Source: Auanema rhodensis (Eukaryota; Nematoda; Chromadorea; Rhabditida; Rhabditidae). Taken from it: a stretch of DNA of 64,000 nt. The notes under the pieces are model-generated. The model was not told the origin of the DNA and did no database searches. It saw only the letters and a list, made by a program, of their open reading frames with translations. A program made the position numbers and the translations under genes. Shown one piece after another: positions 1 to 12,194 of the stretch. The stretch's first letter is position 1, and every line of letters begins with the position of its first letter. Location: NCBI GenBank assembly GCA_964057225.1, contig OZ059896.1:17783501-17847500 (forward strand). The letters run 5' to 3'.

Positions 1-77
1 TAATTATATGTTATCTGTCAAACAATGCATGCCCATTCTGTTTTCTTATTGATAGTTCTCTCAGAATATTGAAATAT

Positions 78-1195
78 TTAAAGAAATGTATCTAATCGCT
101 TCTTCTGAGCTTCGCGAAGTAGACGTCGAGCTCGTAGAATCTGACGATTAGGAATGAATACGCAGCCCATTGGAGAGAAGAAACAGTTAGATGCCATTCG
201 TCCTTCTAGTAGACGTTCGATTCGGCTGAAAACCATAATAAATTAGTTTTTTTTTTGAAATTTAAAACAAATTATATTTTTCCTCATTTAAAACTCTCTC
301 TCTCTTTCTCTATTATTCTATTCGTTTTTTGACCAACTAGCAAACAGAATATGCTCAATTGAACAAATCTTTTCCAGTGATTGAGGTACTAAACGGTTGA
401 CTTTTGTCAGAATTCACTAGTAAAGTTGGTAATGGTGGGTGGATTTTTTTGGAAAGAAATAAAATGTAAAACATAATAATATTTATTTAATAATCATATA
501 TAATTAAGATTTAAATTGCAATCTTAATATTTAATTAATCAAATAAAAAAATATGCTTTAGCATCATATATAAAACTAAAATTATTATAATATTTAATTA
601 TAATGTAAATATTATTTGAAAATATTGTAGCAGATAAATAAAAGTTATGATGATGATGATGATGATGATATACAATATGAACATCATTTAGTTATTTGAT
701 TTCTTAATAAAATAACATATAATTATATGTATATTAAAATATACTATATATATTTATATAAAATTAATTAGAAATATCAATTTCTGACGTATGTCGATGA
801 TTTTTTTCATTGAACTTAACACATTGTATGTCTTTAACATATTCATAATCCTAATCATAGATGCAAAAAATAATAATGTTATGGCTAACTAGAAGAGCAA
901 TTTGTTTTTTTTTTTTGGGGTGGGAGAAAGTATTAAAATAAATTTATATTTTATTATATTATATATACATATAATAGCTTAAGATTTATTCAGCTTGTTA
1001 ATTAAAATATGCATACGTTATATGAAGATATATTTATATTTATTAGTCATTTTAATATTTAACTTTTGAAAAACTTGATAAAGTTTTATATTTTTATAAA
1101 AGAAATAACTTGAAAACAAACCTAGGTGCTGCTTGAACAGGGTCAAGAAAAATGATTGATGCAACAAGTACGAAAACTGCGATATGCCACTTCAT
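78..1195 (-). CDS. Allatostatin-C/somatostatin-like neuropeptide precursor, two exons
   Basis: Exons are complement(1122..1195) and complement(78..225), giving a 73-residue secreted precursor. The start MKWHIAVFVLVA opens a hydrophobic signal peptide that ends near VQAAP. The first exon ends CCTAG at a GTTTGT donor; the second starts after TTTTCAG, and the phases match (AG+C). The second exon holds a basic site (LEGR), then SNCFFSPMGCVF, then basic residues (NR, RARR, KK) and a TAA stop. The spacing C-x6-C with an aromatic pair after the first Cys and a Pro in the loop matches the disulphide ring of arthropod allatostatin C (CYFNPISCF in insects). It would be a secreted hormone acting on a somatostatin/AstC-type GPCR; that role is inferred from the motif. 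A splice acceptor lies directly before GTGATG at the start. Confidence 0.72.
226..1121 (-). other. 896-bp intron of the AstC-like gene
   Basis: AT-rich, with a GAT trinucleotide run near 650-670 and poly-T tracts. No further exon is needed, because the phases of the two exons join correctly. Most introns in this window are far shorter. Confidence 0.6.
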
Positions 1196-1491
1196 CACCT
1201 GAATGATAATCAGTATGAATTTGTGAAAAAAATATAAAAGAATTGAGAAGAAAGAAAAAGAAATTTGAATTGAAAACCCAACGACAACAAGATAAAGGAT
1301 GTTTGATGATATAAGAGATGATGATTAGTGAAGAATGAAGAAGAGTTAGAAAAATTGTATTTGTATGTAAGACATCATAGGTCATAAAACATGACATGAA
1401 AACATTGAAAAAAAAGCTGTGATTATGTATTCTAATATATACATATAGTATATAAAGTTACTATCTAAACTAAACTAAACTAAACTAAACT

Positions 1492-1492
1492 A

Positions 1493-1532
<40 letters not shown>
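1492..1532. repeat. (AT)n microsatellite
   Basis: About 40 bp of alternating A and T, directly preceded by five tandem CTAAA-type units. Confidence 0.9.
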
Positions 1533-1534
<2 letters not shown>

Positions 1535-2274
1535 GTGTGTGTATATATACGTAAATGAAATATGAGTAGTTAAAGTACAAAATATATTCTTAAATTGAAT
1601 CTTTCCTTTTTATTCAAAAACAATGCCATGATACAGCTGGATAATGCATTGATATATAGGATGGATATATATATATAATATTATTAATATATAATACATA
1701 TAGTTAGTGTATATAGGTATACTATATTTAGACTATTATTTTAGATACACGAATGTCTATACTATATGATGATGATGGTAGGTAGTACGGCACTGACGAG
1801 GACGGCCACTACTACAGACAGCATCGACGTTGTCTGAGGAGAGGACAATATTCAATTACGATACACTTAAATGAATGGTTCTCTCTCTATTTCTTTTTTT
1901 TTCTGTTTTTCTCTCTCTCTCCATCTTTCTCTCTCTATCTATCTACCTCTCTCTTTTTCTCTCTATGCCGCTCAATCAGAATTGCAAACTGCAGCACTGA
2001 ACTTATGAATAATTTGAGATTTTGACGATATGCTTTCAATAGATGTCGTAATAGTCTGTTACCGTTTTGGAGTGTTTTCAGGTTGAAATGTAAAGTTAAT
2101 AGAAAGTCTAGAATAATAAACAGAAAGTCAAAATTCTGTGGAAAGTAGTATTTGGAATGGCATAATCAAGGTCCTCATATTATTATTTTTGTTCTGAGAT
2201 TTTAATATATTTTGTAGGATATATAGAAATAGTCATGATAATATATTGCACACGAGACTAAGAAACTTCAATAC

Positions 2275-2405
<131 letters not shown>

Positions 2406-5400
2406 TTCTCAAAGGGATATTCCCTCGGTTAAAGAGTATTTTAGGATAAAGAGTACGATGATCTTTGTCAATTGAGATGTAATTGTGATGAGGTAAGTTT
2501 AGGATTTAGAGAACAAGAATAGGAACAAAATTGAGACACAAACATCTACGTTTTTTCTTTCAATAATTCCTTTTTTACTGAAAATAATAGTTATATATCA
2601 GTTAATACAGATATAATAGTTAAATTTAAGCAATGAGGTAGTAAAGTATGCAAAATGGCTTTCATGTTATCGGTAATAGCTGAATATGAATTTCAAAAAA
2701 AAAAAAGACAAACGAGAGGAAGAAGGAAATCACGATTGAATGAAGGGAGTAAGAAGTTGGAGAAATGAAAACCTTTTTTCTGATAGTTAAACTAGATACT
2801 AAGAACTTGAGCTGTGAATTTAAATTTGAAAAATTTGAAAGAAATAAGAAATAACCAACTGAAATTCCCTATTCCAGTCATTTTTCTCTTTATGTAATAA
2901 AATGCCATTAATGGCTTTGCATTTCAAACATCAGATTTGTTCGGACATTGCTATACACCTTCAGAATGAAATGAGAAACAATGAAGAATGAGAAGATATG
3001 AAATTTTGAAGCAGAGAAAACGATAAATGAACTAAAGAAATTGTGAGAAAACAGAAGAATGAGGTGGGAGAGGGAAATCCGATGAACACAAAAGGAAAAG
3101 TGGGTGGAACAGTAGGGTGACATAGGCAATCGAGGCAAAAAAAAAGATTAGAAGGATAATATATGTTTGGTGATAATGAAAATTGAAGAAGAAAAACGAA
3201 GTAACAAGAAGAAGAAGAATATTCATTGAGAAAAGACATTCATCTTAACTGATTGCTCTCATTAAAACAAAGATTGTACTTCGATGCTAGAACAATGAAA
3301 TGTTATAGCAGGATATAATGAAATGTTGAAACTTTAAAGATGCTTTACAAATCATGAGGATACAGGAAGTAAAAGATAATATGACCATATGACTATATAG
3401 ATATATAGTACTTTATATATATAATCTATAAAAATCTTTAAAAAGATATATAAGAGTACTAAGTGATGTATAAGCACATACGTATACTATATATATAATA
3501 TATATCATATAAAAGAGTAAATAACATAATATATCTACATATGTATATCTTTAATTATATGAAATATTTATATTAATATAGTAAATATATTTATTTTTAA
3601 TCAAAATGTTAGAAAAATATATTTAGTTTTAATAATATTTTAATTTAGAATTGAAACATCTGTTACTGTGTATGTATATATATGTCTGTATATACATATG
3701 TATATGAGGGATATTGCACAAATGTTTTTGAATTAAAATTTGTGACAAAGGTGTTTAAAACAAAAAGTATTTAACAACAACATGTGATCTTGTGAAAAAA
3801 TGAAATAAAATATGCTGAAATAATAACATTTTTTAAGATTTTTTAAGCTTAAGCTTCACAGTAAAATATGCGGTCAGATCAAAGATTTTGTCTATACATT
3901 TGTGAAAAGTTACAGCATATCAAACTGGATAACTGATGGCTATAAGGTTGATGCTGATGACGATGTTACTGGGAGATAATAATGCTGATATTCACATTAT
4001 TTGTGTGAAAATGAGACAAGATGACGACACAAGAAATAACAATAATGAATGAATACTTTTGAAAAAGTATAAAGTACGTATTAATACTGTCAAGCGTTGA
4101 GTTGCTATGAGTTTTGCAGAAAAAAAAGACTTTTGTATTGTCATTATATGGTAGTTGTTTGAATTTTTAAAAATTCACATTAAAGACGAACATGGTTTGG
4201 TCGAAAAATAACAGCCTTTTAAGCATATTCTCTATAATTAGTTAGTTGGACTGGTTGAATAGACGACACTGAATTGAAGATAACTTATACTCTCTTAACT
4301 TGAATATTCAGCTTATTTCATATTCTCTCTGGATAGTTTTGTCCTTTATTCCAATGATGTATACAATGTTTATTTAAGTTTTTTAAAAAAATAGGAATTA
4401 TCATAGGTTAAGATATACTTTGGAAAAGAATTTCATTCATCATAGATTCTGATTCTTGTCAATCAACATGCAGATGATAAGAACAAAACGATGAATGTTC
4501 GGAAAGAGCACGAAAAGCTCAATAAACTTTTCTTCAATATGCGTTGACGATGAGAGCAGCATTTTTCCTTCTTTGTTTAAAAATAGAAAATGTTTTCTGA
4601 TTTTTCTTTTTTTTTCTTTTGTCTGATAAAGTTATAATTTTTTTGTTTAAAATTTCAAATAGAATGAAAACTTTCTGAGAAGTTAGAAATGAAGCTGAAA
4701 ATATTTGACATAAACATAACCGCCATGCACATCATTTTGAGATGAAAATGCTATTCTTAACAACGGATAGTAGGGAGTAGCATACTTGCATAGTACTCTC
4801 TGAGAGGGTAAAGTTGATGGTTCTAATGCTGAAGACTCTTGTTGTCTGTTGGAAACTACTAAGTGAATGAAATAGTAAGGACATCTACAGCCTCTGCTGC
4901 TACTGCTCCTGCTGCTGTAAGCCAAAAACTACAACAAAAACGAGATCAATGAAAATAAACGAAAATAACTATGACAACTTCACGAATAGCGATATAATTC
5001 AAATTTGAAATTAATCAAGAGGAGAGTAAAGGGGGGGGGGGTTGCTGCTTGACATAACGAGGATATGAAAGAAGTGAAAGGACGAACAAAACGAGGCAAA
5101 TGAAATATTATGTGTATATAGGTAAAATAGAATAAGAAAAAGAATAAAAAGAAAAAGAGTTGGAGTTTTAACATTGAAACATAAACATTTTTTATTCTTA
5201 GATAGTTATTGAGATTATGAATATTTAGGATTAAAATATTTGGAAGAGAACATACAGATAACATAAATTAACGTTTTCATTTTGAATGTTTGGTTTTATA
5301 GAAGAGAAAGCTATTAGATGAAGAGCAGCAACCTTTGTGAAATAATTTTTTTATTCGCTCAATTACTTGAATAACTGTTATCATTCAAATAATTTTTTTT

Positions 5401-5805
5401 TGGTTTTGCAACGAAAAAAAGAAGGAAATAATGGTTTTGATCTTTAATTACGTAATCCTTTTATATTTATATATAGTTATAGATTTAGTAATTATCATTA
5501 ACTCCACCCACCACTTTTGTCAACATACAAATAAACTTGCCGTAATTAACTTCGACATTCGAAAGATGATGCTTTTTGGAATTTTGAGATGAACAAATTG
5601 AAGAAATGTTAAGGTTACATCTCTCTTATTTCATGAATATGATGTGATTCAATTCACTTTATCGTGATGACAAGTCAATTTAAAATTAAATTTGTGTCAT
5701 TTAAAGCTTTTTATTGGCATTAAGCAGCATACCTTTTCTCAGCCTACTCATCTTCCTTCTTCACAACATTCAACTATTATGTATTTCTTTTCCGATCATA
5801 GTTAC

Positions 5806-5915
5806 AGAAAGAGAACGAGAAAGAGAACGAGAAAAAGAGAGAAAGAGAGAGAGAGAGAGAAAGAGAGGGAGAGAGAGAAAGAGAGAAAGAGAGAGAGGGA
5901 GAGAGAGAGAGAGAG
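5806..5915. repeat. (GA)n microsatellite, 110 bp
   Basis: Interrupted GA array with GAAA and GAGGGA variants. It is open in several frames on both strands only because of its composition. Confidence 0.95.
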
Positions 5916-6491
5916 TTACGTTAGAGGAACACGTAATATGATGAAATAGTAGATCACATAATGACATACAAGTACTAAAGTTCGCATAGAAGCTACATCA
6001 GAATCTCTTTGTATGCAGCACTCTGTCAGTTTCACAAAATTTTCATATAAAATGAGGGTAAATTCTACCGTATCCTATATGAAAAAAACAAAAATTGTTC
6101 TTCTTTCTTGCAATTACAATCTGAGAAGAAGTTATAAATGAAGATTACTGGATATGATATTGGCTCTATGATGATGATCTCGACGAGTTTATCATTTCGT
6201 TTACCATCTACAGTTATTTGGTTGGTTTAATATAAATTATAATTCATTATAAGATGATTATAATATATTATAAAGAGACAAACAAGATAAATAGAAGCTA
6301 TTTTATGATATAAACATGAAGAAGAAACATTGGACAGGATTTTATAAATGCTATAACAATTACAGATTTTCTCTATTTTCTATATTATCCATATAAATTT
6401 ATTAATATATTGCGTATATCTTTAATTATTTATTTTTTTTGCAAAAAAAAAAGAAGAAAATGGAAGAAGATTTTGAGAAAAATAGAAAGAG

Positions 6492-6529
<38 letters not shown>

Positions 6530-7256
6530 AAAGAACATTTTGAAACATTTATTAAGAAGATTAGAAAAAATATCAAAAAATGTCTGATTATTTTTTTTCA
6601 TATTTTCTTGTTTAGAATGAAAACTTACCATCATATCCTTGTATACGTGGATATTATTCTCGAAGTTACCAGAAATCCAGAGTAAGCTCGAATGTGACAC
6701 TACAAGCTCTCAGCAGATTAACAAAATTCATCTAATTTTCTACAGTTTTTATTTATTTGAAAGATATAATCAAATGTTTCATTAAATGTATAATTTATTT
6801 TTGGAAAATAAATTATTAAATATACAAATATGAATATTATGTATTCAAGGGAAGATACTTGGATGTGTGCAACGGAAAATTGTGAAAGAAATTATCAGTT
6901 TAATGATATTTTTTTCAAAATTTGTTCTTTTATACCTTTATATTCTCTCTCTCTCTCTCTGAAACTCTTTTTTTATCTTTCTCTTCAATTTCATCGTGAT
7001 GTAATTGCTCAAGCGGATTATCATCCATTTTTAGTTTTGCTTTTTTTCTTGTTGTAGTGACCAGATGCAAGAATACGAAAAGAAAAAAAAAGATTTGTTG
7101 ATGTAACTATCTGTACTACTATGTTGTTTTCTTTGATTTCAATCAAGCATTTGTAATTAAGAATAGAAGGTAATATCATAATATTTAGATGAATTTTTAT
7201 CAGAAAAAGAATTTATTTCTAGTTTACAATGACACAAAAAACAATTATTTTCTGAA

Positions 7257-8246
7257 TTATTGCATGAAGCGGACAGACTCAGTACGAGCTGGGCATGGAC
7301 AATATCCAGCATCTGGTCCAATCTCTCCGTCAAGTCCTGGAGTGGCTGGTTGACCGTCGGATCCTGGAAGACCGTCAGTTCCTGGAAGACCGGCAGGTCC
7401 TGGAGTTCCTGTCTCTCCGTCTTGTCCGTCAAGTCCATCCTTTCCGGCTTCTCCGGCTGGTCCACGTGGTCCTGGAACTCCTGGTCTTCCTGGCTTGCCC
7501 TCGGTGTATTCGACTCCTGGCTCTCCAGCATCTCCCATTGGTCCTGGGCGTCCTGACATTCCTGGTCTTCCGTCAAGTCCTGGCTCTCCAGCATCTCCGT
7601 CGAGTCCTGGAACTCCTGGCTCTCCAGCGGCTCCTGGGATTCCGTCTTCTCCGGCATCTCCGACTGGTCCAACTGGTCCTGGTGGTCCTGGAGGTCCAGC
7701 TGGGCAGACAATGCAAGCCTTTGAGACCTAAAACGCTTGATAAAGAAAATGTATTGGTAAATGAACAAACATCATCTCCGAAGACAATCTGGTTTCCGCT
7801 GATTCCTTCACTACCTGGCTCTCCATCGAGTCCTGGAGCTCCTGGGGTTCCGTCATCTCCTGGAGGTCCTGGTGGTCCAGCTGGACATCCGTGAGATTGA
7901 GCTCCACAGTTGCATTGGTTGCTACTACGCTTGTTTCTGCCTAAAGCATTATTGTGATTATTATGAATCGCAACAGGAGAATACTGTACCGATTAAGGTG
8001 TTGAAGTTGAATTGCTCAGATGGGCGAGACTTGACAACAACCTCTCTCCAAGCAACATCGGCAACAGTCTAGAAGAAATAAGATTTAAAAGTATTGAAAG
8101 TGAAAGAATATTACCTTGAAATCAGACATACGATCCATGACATCATCATACATGTTGTTGATATCAACAACAATGCGTCCGATGCTAATGAAAGCACCGA
8201 AAACGATGACAAGAGTAGCAGCAGAAGCGATAGTACTGAAGCCCAT
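7257..8246 (-). CDS. Nematode cuticle collagen
   Basis: Four exons: complement(8115..8246), (7990..8068), (7771..7940), (7257..7727), giving 283 residues. The N-terminus (MGFSTIASAATLVIVFGAFI) is the membrane-anchor start typical of the nematode cuticle collagen N-terminal domain. RNKR near residue 73 is a furin-type cleavage site. Then come a first Cys cluster (CNCGAQSHGC), a short Gly-X-Y block, a second cluster (CIVC), a long Gly-X-Y block from PAGPPGPPG to the tail, and a C-terminal cluster around YCPCPA. Size and layout fit the roughly 300-residue family of secreted cuticle collagens made by the hypodermis. The ATG directly follows a TTTTCAG acceptor, so the mRNA is probably trans-spliced or has a 5' UTR intron. 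The exact col orthologue cannot be named from motifs alone. Confidence 0.95.
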
Positions 8247-9239
8247 CTGAAAAATATTTTGAATTGTTTGAAATATTATTAGAGAAGAAATAGAAGAAAT
8301 GAATGAAAGTATGATATTCAAAATCAAGCTTCCATCGCTTTATATAGAAGATTTGTGTGACCAAATTCATTATAAAACTTTATTCATAAAAACAAGTGAA
8401 ACCATTTCACACAGCACTTTCCCCGAAACATTATCTAGTTTGTAATAAAAAAATGCTTCAAGCGTTAAGTTTTCATCTTAAAACTTAAGTTTCAGATGTG
8501 CGTTTTTTGTTTTTCATCATCGTTAACTATTATTAAAGTTTTATAATGCATATCGTTCTTTGACGAAGCGTATTAGCATCCAAAACTATCATCAAACAAC
8601 CGTGTTTCAACGCTCTTCTCACCCCAAACTGATCTTTGTTGCTTACGCATAACAGATTGCTGACATGAACACAGGACTAAGCCATTGAAAAGGAAGATTC
8701 AGATTCCTTTTCTTGTAAAATGAAAGAAAAAAATTATATCTCTGCTCACGTATACCTTGGATAAGGAACAACATTTGAAATCAAAAATTATTTTAATCGT
8801 TGTCAGAGTAAGAAACAGATTTTCATTCTTCAAAATTTAAAAAAAAAGGGATTATTCATTATTTGATACCTGAATATGAAAAACTAACTATAACTATTAG
8901 TAAAATATATATAAGTTAGTATAAATTAGTATAAAATACCTAACTAACTATGTATAAATATTAAAATATTACTATAACATCATTATAACCTTTTGTGTTA
9001 TAGGTATAATCCAAACTTTTCATTTAATCAGATGAACATAGAAAAAAAAGAATTTTGAAAGAATACAACGTTTTGAATGGGATAATCATTATGATTGGGA
9101 TTAGATTCAGAAATTTGATCTGATGAGCCGGATCATAGAAACATAGTTTACTATAAATTTATATTCTCATTTTCATTTATAGTTATTTCTTCAAAAAGTT
9201 CAAACATTTTAATATTTTTTTTATTATTTTGGAATAGTA
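8247..9239. other. Intergenic region
   Basis: About 1 kb between the collagen and the first ten-cysteine secreted gene. It must hold both divergent promoters; I recognise no specific element and no exon. Confidence 0.6.
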
Positions 9240-9802
9240 ATGAGAAATAGAGCAATCAGCTTTTTCTTCATTTATTTAATCTCAACTACACAATGTCAAA
9301 TGAAAAATCGGGATGCATTTGTGAAAAGAGTTATTAATCTTGATGTTAAACTTGCAACGAAAAATGAAATTAACAAGGTATAATTCATTAATTATACAAA
9401 TATATATCATTATTAACATTATTTATAATAGTTCTTAACATGTGTATGTCCATCTGTGCATGAATGTGGTTCAATTGTCCAGTTTGGTTCAGGTAAATTA
9501 CTGTTTTGTCTTTACATACATATCTTCATGTTTTTCCTTCTCTCTCTCTTTTATTTTAGATATCCTCAACTGTCTCTCTACTGCTGTGCCTGATGTTTAT
9601 CAAAATTTACTTTCAATGCTACCTGGATGTGAGATTTACCATTGATGTTTTCTTCTTTTTTTTTCAAGCAAAATCCTATTTTCAGTCGAAGGTTGTTTGC
9701 TTATGAGTTTGTCCACAACATTGGTACTGTCCGCCAAAGCAGCCTCTGTGATTCTTCCAAAAGTCACAAAAGTCTATAATCAGGTACAAAGCTTGTTTCC
9801 TT

Positions 9803-9861
<59 letters not shown>

Positions 9862-10238
9862 TCTCTCTCGTCCCTCACATCTCTCTCTCTATCCCGTTCT
9901 ATTTCAAATATTCTTTCTTGAAAATGCTTGCTTTCAGATGTGCAAGAAAGTAGAAGCTGGAAAAAAGAAAGGAAAGGCTGTACTTGCTTCGTGTGATGTT
10001 GGTATTAACTATCTTCTGCAACAAGTCAATCGAAAGTACATTGACAACATCTGTATGGCTGTTAAGGATGTAATATTATTTTTTAACCATAAGATCATAA
10101 ATGGACAATCATTTATCTCATTTTCAGACAGCTAGTGCAAAAGAATTTGGATGTGTATTGAAACATGGAACACCAATTATAGATTTAAATACTTATAACT
10201 GTGCTTCATCGAAAGCTAATATCTTTGGGAAAAAGTAA
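9240..10238 (+). CDS. Secreted ten-cysteine nematode protein (paralogue A)
   Basis: Six exons: 9240..9377, 9432..9492, 9560..9628, 9686..9783, 9938..10069, 10128..10238, giving 202 residues. It starts with a signal peptide (MRNRAISFFFIYLISTTQCQ). The mature part carries ten cysteines and no transmembrane segment. I do not recognise an enzymatic motif. It is a paralogue of the gene at 61859..62803: same number of exons, same intron phases (0,1,1,0,0), second exon 61 nt and fifth exon 132 nt in both, and aligned blocks such as FLTC/ALTC, YIDNIC/FIDNTC and DLNTYNC/DINQYSC. It may be related to the nematode cysteine-rich secreted domains (DUF19/T20D4.11-like), but I cannot confirm that. The function is unknown. 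Confidence 0.85.
9808..9858. repeat. (CT)n microsatellite inside an intron of paralogue A
   Basis: Pure CT array in the intron between the fourth and fifth exons. It makes this intron 154 bp, against about 50-60 bp for most others in the gene. Confidence 0.9.
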
Positions 10239-11729
10239 AGACAATACTTTCATTGTTATATCATTATGTATATTCTTTATTGTCTAATATGAATATTTAG
10301 AATAAAATTGAAAATTATTTATCGAATTATCTTCTAGAAGCTTCTCATTCTCGATAACCTTTACACATTAACAATCTCTCTATCTAACCCCTTAAGTAGA
10401 TCGACAAATTTATCTTCTGGTATCTGAATTCTACATGAAGAAATTCTTCTTTTTTTTTTGTTGCGAAATGGCAAAACAAAGAACAAATAACTATTTTCAA
10501 AGTTTTTTTCTATATATGTTATAACAGAAAAAGGTATGTCTGATAATTGGATAAGGCAGACACTAATAAACTTAATTAAATTTTTCCATTTTTTAAAAGA
10601 ACTGAATACATTAAGATTCAGTTAATACTGATTAAAGTCATTACATCTTCATTAATATTTCTTCTTCAAAAGTAAGATATTGAGACACAACGTTTACTTC
10701 TCTTTTACTTTCTCTCTCTGTCTCCCCCTCCCCTCTCTTTCTCTCTCTCTCTCTATTTGTATGCTCTGTATATGTTCTCTTAATGTATTTCTATATATAT
10801 GTATATATATGTATATCTTCATGTACCTTTAGTCTACATTTTTCTTTTTCTCCCTATAACCTGCTTTAACTCCCTCCCTCTCTCTTATATTAGATCTCCT
10901 TTTTTTTTCTTAGCTAGCCATCCAATTGTTTTCAGGATGTTGGAAAAAGAGGGAGTGAACGAGAACAGAAAATGAGAAAATCGAAGAGAGTAAAAACTTT
11001 TTTTGTGTTCTCTTCTACAGGAATTTTATTGAAGAGATTGTAGGCTACGTTTTTCAAAATTTTTATCTTCAACCATATCAATAGCAATGTTGCTTAGCAA
11101 TGGAACATAACTAATACAACGGCTGAAAATCCATTAATTTCTTCGCCGATTGCCGTGGGACATACAAGAAATTGCTTTCTAGAAAATGTGCATTTCCATA
11201 TATTGAATGAAATAATTTAGTTTTCTATTAATCACCTGTTCGTTCAATACGGAGCTCTACGAGTAGTTTGACTTATTCTCTGTATATGGTGTATACATAT
11301 AGTTAGAGATAACTGATATATAGAGAATGTTTTTTTCTCTCTTTTCTATATAAATTACTATAATATTTCTTTTTTTTTTTAATTTTAAATATTGAATTTC
11401 TTTTTCCTTTCTTCTCTCAATTCTATATTCCTTGTAACTTTCTTCTTTCTCTCAATCTACTTACCTAGCCGTCAGTCCTCACCCTCTATCTTTCTATCAA
11501 TCTATATACTTCATAACTTTTACCTTGTTTTTTTCTTCTCATATCTATATGTAACCAATAGAAATTAAAAACTTTCACTATTTTCATTCTTTTTCGTATA
11601 TTTTGATAACTATATTGAAAGATTTTCTATGATTTAAAGCTAATTAACCTCCCTCAATCTCTTTAGCTCCTTCTCAAGACAACGAGTCACCTTAACCACC
11701 AAATTTCTTCATATATTAGTCTCAGTTCA

Positions 11730-11775
<46 letters not shown>

Positions 11776-12194
11776 GTATTTCTTTGTTTCCTTCTACATT
11801 TGTGTCTGTCTCTTTCTCTTCTACCTCAATTGATACAACTTTCTGCTACTACCTCTTTCTCAATCATTTTATTGTTTTTCTTCTATTATTTCGAGATGAA
11901 ATTATGAGAAACAAAGTTCTTTCCCTTTTCCATGTTTCAATTTACCTCTAATACTCTACTCATATCTTCAGCTTATATATTCCATTATTCGTTTTTTTTG
12001 TTTCTTGTTTGTACCGTTAATGTGTCATATTTTCGGTTATATAATCATTTTTCCTTACATTTATTTTCATTTACTATGAAAAAGAACATTCTTTTTCTAT
12101 ATATTAACTATATGTATTTAATTATATATCTAATAGTTTATAAAATTCAAAGAAAAAATTCAAAATTTAGCATTCTCTCAATTTCGGCGGCATT
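10239..12194. other. Pyrimidine-rich intergenic region upstream of the TRPV gene
   Basis: About 2 kb with many CT and T tracts and a (CT)n array at 11732-11771. Short open frames are Ser/Phe/Leu-rich composition artefacts. It presumably contains the TRPV promoter. Confidence 0.6.
11732..11771. repeat. (CT)n microsatellite
   Basis: Pure CT array of about 40 bp in the TRPV upstream region. Confidence 0.9.

Noticed and set aside
1459-1490. (CTAAA)n run as a telomere-like repeat
   Set aside because: Nematode telomeres are TTAGGC-type; only about five units are present, so an ordinary microsatellite.
5692-5967. Overlapping frames on both strands rich in Arg/Glu and Ser/Leu
   Set aside because: All arise from one interrupted GA array that is open in most frames.
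7157-7894. Long frames overlapping the collagen (200 codons on either strand)
   Set aside because: They are off-frame readings of the Gly-X-Y codon repeat; the spliced collagen explains the region.
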